From Symsagittifera roscoffensis (lineage: Eukaryota; Xenacoelomorpha; Acoela; Convolutidae), in NCBI RefSeq assembly GCF_963678635.1, contig NC_087070.1, positions 41,731,831-41,795,830 on the forward strand: a stretch of DNA of 64,000 bases, written 5' to 3'. Under the pieces are notes generated by a model. The model had not been told where the DNA came from. It did no database searches and saw nothing but the letters and a program-made list of their open reading frames with translations. Within the stretch, counting starts at the first letter, position 1, and the number at the start of each line of letters is the position of its first letter. Below, in pieces: positions 37,189-44,934 of this stretch. The translations under genes and the position numbers were made by a program.

Positions 37189-37834
37189 AAGTGTTGGACA
37201 CTAAGCTAGGATCAAGATTCAGTTCTTTCAAAATTTGTGGATAAAAAACACCCTCAAGTTTTTTTGTGTTTTGCTGTGTATCGTACAAAAAAGATTCAAT
37301 TTTAACGAGTGTTGGTTTTCCTTGAATTAAAACATATCCGTCAACGTCTAAAGTCAAGGATTCAACTTTGAACAACTGCTTTAGCACGATGTTTGCCCTT
37401 TCCAATTTATTAGCTTCCAATAGCTCTTGAATGGATTCCATAACCTTTCGAAACACTTCAGCGGTTTTTCCATTACTTTTTTCATCGTTTTTTTCTGTTC
37501 TCTTTGAACTTGTCTGCTGCAGTGAATTGTTTGATTCAAAATTTTTTTCTGCTTCATCATCACCGTCATCACTGAAATTAGTAAGTGCAGATAAATTTCT
37601 TTTTCGGTGCAGATTTGGTACTACATTATTAGGGGTTAAAGGAATAGGAGATGTTGGGTTTAATGGTGGTGGAGAGTCACGGCTGATATTTCGTTCTCGA
37701 AATCGTTGTATGTAATTGAGTTGAGATGATTTGTCGTTAATTAATGGATTATGAAGGATTTGAGATTGTGGTGCAGTTTTTTCATCTGGAGCATATGTTT
37801 TTCGAGGAATGAGGATGAATTCTTCAGCATACAT
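36884..37834 (-). CDS. Conserved Polinton protein of unknown function, upstream of integrase
   Basis: 316 residues from ATG 37834. The N-terminus MYAEEFILIPRKTY followed by an ILHNPLINDK-type segment, and the central block around residues 160-220 (DVDGYVLIQGKP ... ILKELNLDPSL), resemble a protein found next to capsid and integrase genes in many animal Polintons. Between and after these blocks the protein is disordered: acidic and serine-rich, with a seven-residue Asp run near residue 290, ending in EWKSYYQ. Its last 305 bp overlap the start of the integrase frame. It may be an internal virion or scaffold protein, but no function is known to me. The family match is from memory of the pattern and would need a profile search. 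Confidence 0.6.
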   Translation of the reverse strand: MYAEEFILIPRKTYAPDEKTAPQSQILHNPLINDKSSQLNYIQRFRERNISRDSPPPLNPTSPIPLTPNNVVPNLHRKRNLSALTNFSDDGDDEAEKNFESNNSLQQTSSKRTEKNDEKSNGKTAEVFRKVMESIQELLEANKLERANIVLKQLFKVESLTLDVDGYVLIQGKPTLVKIESFLYDTQQNTKKLEGVFYPQILKELNLDPSLVSNTYAKQILRSLKSEAAKPFSASSSFVSDDNPTTEYSKRSKPSSSKTRSTTLKPRTKQSDKRKTQKKEFFPNTNDDDDDDDKNYESSKESFATTSTKEWKSYYQ

Positions 37835-37844
37835 GCCTGAGATT

Positions 37845-38135
37845 CTAGTTTTTCAAGTAAATGTAACACGATTCTCCGATTGATTTAACCAGTGGAATAT
37901 TGTTTGCCAAAACTTTTCGTTTTTCTCGGATACTAAACTTAGGGTCAACAATTTTTCCAAATGGTATTTTCTTACTCTCGATGAAACTCTTGTTAGCTGG
38001 AACATGTCCCAGAAAAACATTTACAAAACAATCGCAAAGAAATCTAATAAAATTTGAATCAGCTTCTGTCAAAATTGATCTACAATGGCGACTATTGAGC
38101 ATTTGCTTCAATATACATAATTCTTTCTCTTTCAT
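37845..38135 (-). CDS. Small conserved Polinton protein (unknown role)
   Basis: 96 residues from ATG 38135, overlapping the end of the packaging-ATPase frame by 44 bp and ending 10 bp before the next gene. The pattern (MLNSRHCRSILTEADSNFI, then LCDCFVNVFLGHVP, then IREKRKVLANN) matches a short, mostly helical, Lys-rich protein that recurs in animal Polintons close to the capsid genes. Its function is not established. Compared with the usual form, the lysine-rich middle is shortened and the C-terminus (YIYLKN) differs, so this is a diverged member. The position between ATPase and integrase supports a virion-assembly role, which is inference. Confidence 0.6.
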   Translation of the reverse strand: MKEKELCILKQMLNSRHCRSILTEADSNFIRFLCDCFVNVFLGHVPANKSFIESKKIPFGKIVDPKFSIREKRKVLANNIPLVKSIGESCYIYLKN

Positions 38136-38784
38136 TTTCAAGAGATGTGATAACTGCTTTCGAGGATGGTAAATAGAAAATGGTTGGTGATGGTGGAACT
38201 ATGTTTGACGAATAACGAAGACATTCTGAAGTTTTGGGATCCAAGTCTATCAACAGATGACCAAAATCATCTTTCGTTGCCAACTGATACGCATGACGGA
38301 AGAATTTTGCATTATTCAACTGTCTGCCTAAATAATCAATTTGTTAAATGTCTCGAGGTGATTTGAACAAAATTAAGTGAGTTGTATTCAAATCTATTGT
38401 ACGTGATTGCTTACTTTGCTGAAATAAATTGTGCTTGACATAAATAACATGAACATTTTTATGTCGACCTGCTGTAGCTAATTTAACAAAATCTTTTTCA
38501 TTAAAAATTTCTTCACAGGTATCATCAAAGACAATCATACAATCCCGTAAGTTATTAACAATTTCAAAGCTGGATAATTTTATAAATTCAATATCAAATT
38601 TGTTGTGAGAAACAAAGGAACGGTATTTGGGTTGATCGTGAAGATAAAAATAAAATATCTTGTTATACGATGGATAGAATGTACCTTTGAGAAGCATTTG
38701 AAAAATTAAATCAGTTTTGCCAGATCCTGAGGGACCTGAAACGGACATAAACAGACGATCTTTTGTTGAAATGATCTTATTCAT
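38092..38784 (-). pseudogene. ATP: DNA-packaging ATPase (FtsK/HerA type) with in-frame stop
   Basis: Start at ATG 38784, 2 bp after the upstream gene's stop. Walker A GPSGSGKT at residues 17-24 and Walker B CMIVFDDT at 82-89 are intact. After 146 codons a TAA (38344-38346) interrupts the frame. The same frame then stays open for 83 more codons to 38092, and the downstream part (LGRQLNNAKFFRHAYQLA, FGHLLIDLDP) is the expected C-terminal half of Polinton packaging ATPases. The stop is therefore a point nonsense change rather than a frameshift. Intact family members are of the length that would result without the stop (about 230 residues). The enzyme pumps the element's DNA into capsids. The copy is either inactive or depends on stop readthrough; a sequencing error is also possible. 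Confidence 0.85.
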
Positions 38785-38786
38785 TA

Positions 38787-39077
38787 TTATAACTTGGGAT
38801 TGGGTAACATGTAACCAACTGTACTGGATAGTATTGAAAGCCAAATGGCAGTCTCATCACAACTAAGGTTGTAAAAAGATAATTTTGAAATAGATAAAGA
38901 GAGCAAAATGAAAATGAAACAGACTTGCGTGAAAAAGACAACTTCTGCAGACGGAAGAGAAACAGAATTACAAAATTTCCAAGATCTGTTTTCGTGAGAT
39001 AAAGACTTTTCGGCAACACCAATGTCAACAAAGTCGCAATCATTGTTCTCGACAGTGGTGGTTTCTTCAATTTCCAT
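38787..39077 (-). CDS. Small membrane protein conserved in Polintons
   Basis: 96 residues from ATG 39077. The N-terminal 40 residues are acidic and hydrophilic (MEIEETTTVENNDCDFVD). They are followed by a hydrophobic segment at about 46-68 (VVFFTQVCFIFILLSLSISK) and a second, weaker one ending in AIWLSILSSTVGYMLPNPKL. The last motif, a Trp-Ile/Leu-Ser-Leu-Leu-Ser-Ser block ending in LPNPK, is a recurring C-terminus of a short membrane protein in animal Polintons. It lies 2 bp before the ATPase start and overlaps the previous gene by 11 bp. A role in membrane interaction of the virus-like particle is plausible but not shown. Confidence 0.65.
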   Translation of the reverse strand: MEIEETTTVENNDCDFVDIGVAEKSLSHENRSWKFCNSVSLPSAEVVFFTQVCFIFILLSLSISKLSFYNLSCDETAIWLSILSSTVGYMLPNPKL

Positions 39078-39363
39078 GTTTACCCGAAGACTTTTTTTGC
39101 TTATTTCTATCAAGGTTGATAGTTACAACTGCATACCAATCGCCTTTTTTTCTCTCTGATCTATTGCCGTTTGGTTTGTATTTTATTATATATCTTGCTA
39201 TGTTTTTGTCTGTCAGAAGTATCCGAACAATTTTTTCTACGTTTCCGGTACTGATTTCGTCTAATAACTCTTTTGGTAAATTCTCACCTGTTAAACTCAC
39301 ATTTTGTGTGTTTTCTTTTGGCAAAAATATTTTTTTGAAATTTTGAATTTTCAAACACGACAT
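39067..39363 (-). CDS. Small protein of unknown function, paralogue of the 39466-39765 gene
   Basis: 98 residues from ATG 39363. It shares a clear pattern with the next gene to the right (39466-39765): LPKELLDEISTGNVEKI here against LPAELKELVKTDNVEEI there. Both then have a helical stretch, a V/IKYKPNGNR or VKFKSNRNH turn and a terminal aromatic strand. The end is basic (NKQKKSSGKHGN). It is the first gene of the left block, directly after a spacer with TATA-like and poly(A)-like sequences. No known domain was recognised. Confidence 0.55.
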   Translation of the reverse strand: MSCLKIQNFKKIFLPKENTQNVSLTGENLPKELLDEISTGNVEKIVRILLTDKNIARYIIKYKPNGNRSERKKGDWYAVVTINLDRNKQKKSSGKHGN

Positions 39364-39465
39364 GTTAGCAACTAGTAATCACACAAGATCAAAAGAAAAT
39401 GAAGACAATCAATAAATATATTTATTATGATTCACAAAATTTGGCATATATATATATGTGATTCG
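39364..39465 (-). promoter_or_regulatory. Transcription-unit boundary: palindromic poly(A) signal and TATA-like run
   Basis: This 102-bp spacer is the only sizeable gap in an otherwise overlapping run of minus-strand genes. It contains the palindrome AATAAATATATTTATT (39411-39426), which gives an AATAAA on either strand, suitable to end the transcript of the gene stopping at 39466. It also contains the palindrome CATATATATATATG (39445-39458), about 85-95 bp before the next start codon at 39363, suitable as a TATA box. The assignment is by sequence only. Confidence 0.5.
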
Positions 39466-39765
39466 TCATTTCGGTTCAACAGGCAAATCAACTCCTCGTT
39501 CAATGAAGAAAAACTCATATTTTGTGAATTTGTCATGGTTACGATTAGATTTGAACTTTACAACAAAATGAGCAGCAACTCTGATAGTGGCTTGAACTAA
39601 ATGTATTTCCTCAACGTTATCAGTTTTGACTAATTCTTTCAGTTCAGCTGGAAGCTGATGGTCATGCAAATGAATTTGTCTTCTCTCTCCCAGCTGAGGT
39701 TGCAGCCCTTCCAGGTTGAGATTGAACAACGGAATTGACTGGCGAAATTCCTGGAGTTTGGACAT
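39466..39765 (-). CDS. Small protein of unknown function, paralogue of the 39067-39363 gene
   Basis: 99 residues from ATG 39765, the first ATG in a frame that opens at a TTG seven codons earlier. Residues 40-85 (LPAELKELVKTDNVEEIH ... VVKFKSNRNH) parallel the neighbouring gene at 39067-39363, so the two look like tandem duplicates separated by the regulatory spacer. The N-terminus (MSKLQEFRQSIPLFNLNLEG) is different from its sister. The start overlaps the end of the 39662-40006 gene by 104 bp in another frame. No domain recognised. Confidence 0.5.
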   Translation of the reverse strand: MSKLQEFRQSIPLFNLNLEGLQPQLGERRQIHLHDHQLPAELKELVKTDNVEEIHLVQATIRVAAHFVVKFKSNRNHDKFTKYEFFFIERGVDLPVEPK

Positions 39766-40006
39766 TGTACAGGTGAAAGTAGTCAAGAACTGTAAAAAAT
39801 TTCCGTAAATTGTCGATTTCGATATCGTTCAGTGTAATTTGTTCGAGTTTTTGCAGGAGAGGTTTTCCTCGACAATCTAATATGCCTGTCCGCGTAAGAG
39901 TAACTTTAATTCTTGGTGTTAAATTGTTTTCAGGACTCTGATTAGTCATTGAAGCGTAAACCACCAAATTTGGAGATAAGGTTGTTTGCATCATTGGACA
40001 GTTCAT
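39662..40006 (-). CDS. Small protein of unknown function
   Basis: 114 residues from ATG 40006. It overlaps the end of the preceding gene by 65 bp and the start of the following one by 104 bp. The middle (PRIKVTLTRTGILDCRGKP, then LEQITLNDIEIDNLRKFF) looks like a small beta-rich domain. The last 30 residues are low complexity and fall in the overlap, so the real C-terminus could be less constrained. No family recognised. The position inside the right minus-strand block is the main support that it is a gene. Confidence 0.4.
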   Translation of the reverse strand: MNCPMMQTTLSPNLVVYASMTNQSPENNLTPRIKVTLTRTGILDCRGKPLLQKLEQITLNDIEIDNLRKFFTVLDYFHLYNVQTPGISPVNSVVQSQPGRAATSAGREKTNSFA

Positions 40007-40529
40007 TTTGTAACCAATCGAAAAAAACTTTGGATTTTCTACGGGTACAATGCTTTAATAATTGATGTGAGGGAAGTAAATGAGAATGTCGTTTGCAAAT
40101 ATGTTTTTCTTGACCCAATAACTGTTCAATCTTTGGGCAGCCAAAATCTTCCAAATTTGTCACGGGTAATTTCAAGTATTCAGCTAATAAAACAGATTTT
40201 TGTGTACCTTTAGCAAAAAAATGGGAATTTGGGTTCCTCAAACGAATGCTGTCAAAAATTTGATCCAAGTATGAGTAAGGGTATTCACCTTCGTCCCAAC
40301 GAAGCCCGTGTAGAAATTTAGATACCCAATTGTACGCTTTTTTCTCTTCTTTTGATAAATTGTTGAATTGAACTGGTGGCAGAAAATGAATTGTATCAAT
40401 TGTATTAGCAGAGCAAACGGAAAGTTCCTTTATGATCAAAGGTTTCTTGCCACATTTAAATCCTTCAATATCTAAAATAATGAGATGGTTGAAAAACAAT
40501 TTTTTAGTTTTCTTTCTTTGGGTTAACAT
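39942..40529 (-). CDS. Conserved Polinton protein with Asp-x-Glu motif, possible DEDD exonuclease fold
   Basis: 195 residues from ATG 40529, 9 bp after the preceding stop. Near the N-terminus, LIILDIEGFK has the Asp-x-Glu arrangement that starts DEDD-type 3'-5' exonuclease domains. The following KELSVCSA, PPVQFNNLS, HGLRWDEGEYPY and FFAKGTQK blocks match a protein I know as recurrent in animal Polintons. A later Cys/His cluster (CPKIEQLL ... CKRHSHLLPSHQLLKHC) could bind a metal. Proofreading, end-trimming or RNase activity would fit an RNase H-like fold, but the remaining acidic catalytic residues were not placed with confidence. It belongs to the right minus-strand block of presumed DNA-handling genes. 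Confidence 0.55.
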   Translation of the reverse strand: MLTQRKKTKKLFFNHLIILDIEGFKCGKKPLIIKELSVCSANTIDTIHFLPPVQFNNLSKEEKKAYNWVSKFLHGLRWDEGEYPYSYLDQIFDSIRLRNPNSHFFAKGTQKSVLLAEYLKLPVTNLEDFGCPKIEQLLGQEKHICKRHSHLLPSHQLLKHCTRRKSKVFFDWLQNELSNDANNLISKFGGLRFND

Positions 40530-40538
40530 GACTTTCAC

Positions 40539-40946
40539 TCAACATTCCAACAAACGAAATAACTTTGGTTTGAATGCTTTAAGAAATAAGCAAAACGCAA
40601 TACCTGTCACGTGACCCAGGTAACAGTTTTTTATTGGACAAGGCAAAACATATGTGTACCCAGGACCGGTATGATTTTTTTCTTGCAAATATCCCGCTGC
40701 GTCATGCAATATAGCATGTATTCTAAGAAACTTGAAATGTTTCAAGTGTTTGTCGAGCGACGAATTGTCTATTCCAATTAAACCACCATATGGTCTGTTT
40801 TTCAAAACAAAATCCAAATTAATATCAGCATCCAAATACAAACAAGTGGCTAAAAAATACTGAAATCTGACTGATTTGTCTGGATATTGTGATTTTAAGT
40901 CTATAAAAATTTCATGAATGAGTTTTAAATTGAAAGTTGAAATCAT
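40539..40946 (-). CDS. Protein of unknown function with HDAAGY and paired Cys/His motif
   Basis: 135 residues from ATG 40946. The frame opens 17 codons earlier at a TTG, but the ATG is the first good start. Visible features are RIHAILHDAAGYLQ around residue 83, GPGYTYVLPCPIKNC around residue 100, and LGHVTGIAFCLF near the C-terminus. The spaced His and Cys residues could form a metal site. The next gene begins 9 bp downstream. No family was recognised with confidence. An HD dyad alone is not enough to call a phospholipase or hydrolase. Confidence 0.5.
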   Translation of the reverse strand: MISTFNLKLIHEIFIDLKSQYPDKSVRFQYFLATCLYLDADINLDFVLKNRPYGGLIGIDNSSLDKHLKHFKFLRIHAILHDAAGYLQEKNHTGPGYTYVLPCPIKNCYLGHVTGIAFCLFLKAFKPKLFRLLEC

Positions 40947-40997
40947 GTTTACTGAACTCAATATAATAAAAAGGGAATAATGAAAAGTATGTATCAA

Positions 40998-41786
40998 TTA
41001 AAACTTAACTTTCTCTTCAACAATAAATTTCACAAATAGCACATCAGTATCTACATCAAGTTTTCCATATCCACTTGTCAAAATATCCATTATTTTGCAA
41101 AAAGCGGCAGAATGGGGTCCATTAATTAAACTTTCAAATCTTTTCAAAGTTTCTGTATTCATCTCATCTGTTTGAACATGTCTGCTTTCTGTATGTTTCT
41201 TTGAAACTGAAGTCGAAACTCTTACGGATTTGTTTGATGTCGACGATGCAGCAGGCGTAACTGTATTATCAATTCGTTTCTGTCCCCCAACGGCCGGAGA
41301 TTTCTTGCAAACGTTTTGATTTGGTGAAGTTTGTTTCTTAGATGATGTTGCAGAAAGCAATAAATTGGGTAAACGTTTTTTGATTGCAGTGAAATCTAAC
41401 AAATCGAGATTGGCTGCAACAGGTTGTGCTGAATAAGTGAGAGCTAGTTTAAGCTTGTCAAATAACTCACCGTTTCCTTTGACATCTTTAGCAGGAGAAA
41501 CTAAGTATTTGAAGCAAGTGAAAATACAAGGAACACTGAAACATTTTTGGGAAGGAAAAAATTGGTTTAATTGTTCCTCTGAATCTACTTGAATCAATAT
41601 ATGGTAATGAATTTTTTTTTCATTCTCGACTGAAAAAGGGCAATATTCAGATTTGAAGTGGCTTCCAAAAACATAATTTTTAAAAGTAGATAAATTAGGA
41701 ATTTTTTCAGTGATAACAAATTTGAAATTTGGTTGAAATTTTTTGAAATAATCAGGTAACACAACTTCGAACATAGCTTCTGCCAT
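40998..41786 (-). CDS. Unknown protein with His-Tyr-His motif (possible HUH-like N-domain)
   Basis: 262 residues from ATG 41786. Residues 1-110 look like a compact alpha/beta domain: FKFVITEKI (21-29), KIHYHILIQVDS (58-69) and FTCFKYLVSPAKD (89-101). A His-hydrophobic/aromatic-His strand followed by a Tyr and Lys about 30-40 residues later is the general order of HUH (Rep-type) endonucleases, although the Tyr-to-Lys spacing here (94 to 100) is longer than usual. Residues 145-215 are Ser/Thr/Lys-rich linker, followed by a short helical tail. No helicase domain is attached. The function is not established; a DNA-binding or nicking role is one possibility. Confidence 0.55.
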   Translation of the reverse strand: MAEAMFEVVLPDYFKKFQPNFKFVITEKIPNLSTFKNYVFGSHFKSEYCPFSVENEKKIHYHILIQVDSEEQLNQFFPSQKCFSVPCIFTCFKYLVSPAKDVKGNGELFDKLKLALTYSAQPVAANLDLLDFTAIKKRLPNLLLSATSSKKQTSPNQNVCKKSPAVGGQKRIDNTVTPAASSTSNKSVRVSTSVSKKHTESRHVQTDEMNTETLKRFESLINGPHSAAFCKIMDILTSGYGKLDVDTDVLFVKFIVEEKVKF

Positions 41787-41800
41787 TTTGTAAAGGAAAA

Positions 41801-42172
41801 TTAATTCGGGTCGTGCTTGAAATCCTTTGTGTTTGAGGAAAGTTGAGATTTCCTGGCTCGTTTACAGTTAGATTGTGGTTTGTCTTTGTTTTCAACAGTA
41901 TCAGAAATTTCACTTGTTTGCGCTCGGATTGACTTTCCCGACTTTAGTAATTTTGAAAATTCTTCGCTGCTTAAGGAAAGTCTTTGTACACATTCAAATT
42001 CAGCGCCTTCAGCTGCTTTTTTGAAAACTTTCAGGAATACATAAGTTCCAGTTTGGTCATATGTTTTCAATGTAGCACGCACTAGTCTTTTACTGTTTTC
42101 CGAAATATCGAAATAGCAATCGCCAAAATCTTTATCTGCATCTGCTGTGGTGCTTGTTTTGGTTTTATTCAT
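41801..42172 (-). CDS. Putative ssDNA-binding protein of PC4 type
   Basis: 123 residues from ATG 42172, the first gene of the right minus-strand block, 14 bp before the next. Residues 18-78 (YFDISENSKRLVRATLKTYD, then TYVFLKVFKKAAEG, then RLSLSSEEFSKLL) follow the layout of the PC4/p15 single-strand-binding fold: curved beta-sheet with basic and aromatic strands, then a Leu-Ser-x-x-x-Phe helix. The C-terminal 40 residues are Lys/Arg/Ser-rich and disordered. In a protein-primed replication system a single-strand-binding protein is expected to coat the displaced strand. The fold assignment is by eye and should be treated as provisional. Confidence 0.5.
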   Translation of the reverse strand: MNKTKTSTTADADKDFGDCYFDISENSKRLVRATLKTYDQTGTYVFLKVFKKAAEGAEFECVQRLSLSSEEFSKLLKSGKSIRAQTSEISDTVENKDKPQSNCKRARKSQLSSNTKDFKHDPN

Positions 42173-42658
42173 TGTAACGAGTAAATTTTCAAAGTAACTT
42201 GATTCAAAACTGAATAGAAAGAAATGAATGGTTCCGATTGATTGTATATGTCTGCAAAAGAAAGCGGCGTTGTATCTATTTTAATTTATATACACATGTA
42301 ATTTATATCGCAAAGATATTGGATTGCAATTTAGTTCACATGGATAAGTATTTTGTGCATGTACAACTGATAAGAATTTTAATGGGTGTTAAAGGTCACA
42401 ATGTTTAAACGTTATTTTTGATACAAGCTATTTGTTTGAATGCAATTTAGATAAACATAGAATACCACCCAAGGTAACATAAGTATTTTACACGCCCTCC
42501 CTTATTAAACCGATTAAAAACTACATAGGAGGTCTTGAAATTTCTAATTTTAGAAGAACCAATCCCTATTTTAATCTCTTGAGGCGTTTTCACAATTCAT
42601 TTCAGTTTCATTTCTCTCCGCGTTACGTTTGTCATTTTCTTCCAACTTTTCTTCAAAA
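42173..42658. promoter_or_regulatory. Divergent intergenic region between minus block and plus-strand gene
   Basis: The 486 bp separate two outward-facing start codons (42172 minus, 42659 plus), so promoters for both directions should lie here. It is AT-rich, with TATA-like stretches such as TTTAATTTATATAC near 42280. No specific binding site was identified with confidence. Confidence 0.45.
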
Positions 42659-43294
42659 ATGCCTTGTTATATTATTGCCGGATATTCCAATTACGAAAGA
42701 ACCATTTTTTATGAAACCGTTCACGGTATTTTTGTAGCAATAATTAACGAAGAAAAAAGTTTCAATTCTGATGAGTGGACTTGTACTCATCACGTTATGA
42801 TTCCCAAAAATTTTTTACATTTATTCAGTAAACTTTCCTTAAAAAATTCAAAAAAAGACGAAGAACTGAATATAAAGTATTTGAGTTACCTTACAAATTC
42901 TGGTAAATATACGGATCCTGACGAGCCTCTTGCTCTTCAGGTTGATATTTCAACTTTATCAAAACCAGTAAAAAAAATTTTGTATAAATACGATTGTGAT
43001 GTTACTCCGATGTGTGAAAACCAATTAGAATACTTTGAAGAAATTGAATTTTTTGATCGTTTATGGGGAATGGAACAAATTGAGTCACCATCAGTAGTTA
43101 CCCCGAAAGCTGATCCTTCCCCTGTAGTTTCACCATGGCTTGACGAACCGGGTTGCTCAACTCCAAAGCGTACCCCTGTGGCTACTGTGAGCAACCACAT
43201 GGAAAACTTAACCCCTTCTCTCTGTCTAGCGCCAAAGAAAAAAAGGAAGTTAACAACACTAGAGAAAGCGCAGGAGTATTTGGACCTTATATAA
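42659..43294 (+). CDS. Nuclear-targeted protein of unknown function
   Basis: 211 residues from ATG 42659, which sits in a good eukaryotic start context (CAAAAATGCC); an upstream TTG ten codons earlier is not needed. The N-terminal 130 residues look folded (MPCYIIAGYSNYERTIFYE, HHVMIPKNFLHLFSKL). The C-terminal part is Pro/Ser/Thr-rich and contains a classic nuclear localisation signal, PKKKRKL, close to the end. It is transcribed away from the minus-strand blocks and towards the polymerase. No family recognised. A host-interaction or regulatory protein would fit the separate orientation and nuclear signal, but that is inference. Confidence 0.6.
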   Translation: MPCYIIAGYSNYERTIFYETVHGIFVAIINEEKSFNSDEWTCTHHVMIPKNFLHLFSKLSLKNSKKDEELNIKYLSYLTNSGKYTDPDEPLALQVDISTLSKPVKKILYKYDCDVTPMCENQLEYFEEIEFFDRLWGMEQIESPSVVTPKADPSPVVSPWLDEPGCSTPKRTPVATVSNHMENLTPSLCLAPKKKRKLTTLEKAQEYLDLI

Positions 43295-44934
43295 CTTTGA
43301 AACTGAGGTTGAGTTTTTTTGATTTTTGTTTGTATTTATTGTGTATAATAATTTAACTTTAAAATTGAGTTTGAGTTTGTATCTTGTATTTGTTCATTAA
43401 TTATCACACGATTGGGTTCTGATTAAAAATTTATTTCAAAAGCCTTTAAAAATTGAAGTTACAAAATCATTTATTTTTATTAAATTGACTATTTTTTTTT
43501 CAATTAAAAACAAAAAAAAAATCCGTAAAATTTTCATTTTTTCCACAAATAGGATTTAACATATTAACATTGAAGTTCTTATTTACATTAGTGATCTTGA
43601 CAAAAAACTGAAAAGCATCCATATATATATGCTAATTTTTAGAAAACAAGATTAAAAAAATCAAATTCGTTTTTTGAAAAAAGATAATTAACGTCAAAAA
43701 AAAAACTGTAAAAAAATAATTTTGGATGAAAACTTATGTTGTCATATGTTTATTCAAATAGTTATCATACAAATTAAACATAATGAAAAATAGTATAAAA
43801 GATGTTTAAAACCAACTTTTTGATAAAAATAATTATTTTTTTTAAGGTTTTTTAGTTAAAAATTTGATTTTTTAATTACAAAAAGGAAAAAAAAGCATTA
43901 ATTTTTTTCTTTTTTTACAAATTGGAGTTACCATTTGATCATTGATACTGTTGTCTCCAAAAATGGTCATATTGAAAAAAATACAAGTATTCATCATCAT
44001 GCAAAATATTTGAGAAAAATAATAAAAATCAAACTTTTTAATTGATGACTCATCGTTTTTTCATTTTTCCGAAAAAATGCGATTTTCAACCAGAAGACGC
44101 AATTTTTTATTATGAGCAAGTGGTGTTATTATGAAAGTGCATTGAGGGGCACGACTAATGAGATTGTGGGAGTAGATGTTTTTTCATTAGTCTTCGAGAA
44201 AAACGCTAATCCCCTTAATCCCCCCTAAAACAACGAACTCATTTCTCTTTACAGAAAAGTATTTTTTCGGACTTTTTTTTCAACTCGAAAGACAACTGAG
44301 ACAAATTCATGGTGATATGGACCGTGCGACCGCTCCGTGATTGACATCATTGATAACAATGCGCCTGGAAAGTTAAAAAACTGTCATTTTTTAGATTTTG
44401 CTTTACTTATTCATCATTTCAACTGTTTTTGATACTAATTTTGACGTTTTTATAGGATATTCTGTCCCCATGACAACTGGGATATTTAGGATCTATCATG
44501 TGTTGTGACATGCTCAACTTTTATTTGCAATTTCGAAAATTTCATCAATTTATAATTTGAATTGATAAAATATAAAATTAAAACTTTTCTATCTTGGCTC
44601 TAAAATCATTTTGGATTAAAATTTAGCCCAAACTTGGTTGGCTTAGATTAATTTCTATCGTTTGTAATAATTATTAACGTTTCAAACAACAATTTATCTG
44701 TTTCGTCCAATCGAATTTGAGTTTGCCAGTTATGGCGGGAAATTCAAATCTAATTCAAATTTTGGCGGGAACTTTAATTCAAATTCAAAATTACGCGCGC
44801 AAAACACAAACCGTTTTCTCTACAATTGGTAGACGAACAGTTATGCTTCTCATTTACTGTTGTTTCTGAGTGTAATTTGAGATCACTTGATTCTTTTTCT
44901 TTCTTAAAATCAATAGCTTAACTTATTTCAAAAA
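43295..44934. other. Long AT-rich spacer upstream of the DNA polymerase gene
   Basis: About 1.6 kb with no frame worth calling and many A and T runs. The last 200 bp form the likely polymerase promoter, including E2F-like sites (listed separately). The left part should hold the 3' untranslated region of the plus-strand gene ending at 43294. Confidence 0.6.
44735..44803 (+). promoter_or_regulatory. Cluster of E2F-like sites before the polymerase gene
   Basis: GCGGGAAA at 44735-44742 matches the E2F core GCGSSAAA exactly. TTTGGCGGGAA at 44761-44771 and GCGCGCAAAA at about 44794-44803 are close variants. They are GC islands in a very AT-rich spacer, 130-200 bp before the polymerase ATG. E2F sites drive replication genes in S phase in animals; their use here is inferred. 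Confidence 0.45.

Noticed and set aside
38092-38784. An alternative genetic code with TAA as sense to explain the ATPase stop.
   Set aside because: Other genes in the window end at TAA in the expected place, so TAA is a normal stop here.
40539-40946. HDAAGY motif as a parvovirus-type phospholipase A2 active site.
   Set aside because: The calcium-binding loop and spacing of that family are not present before the HD dyad.
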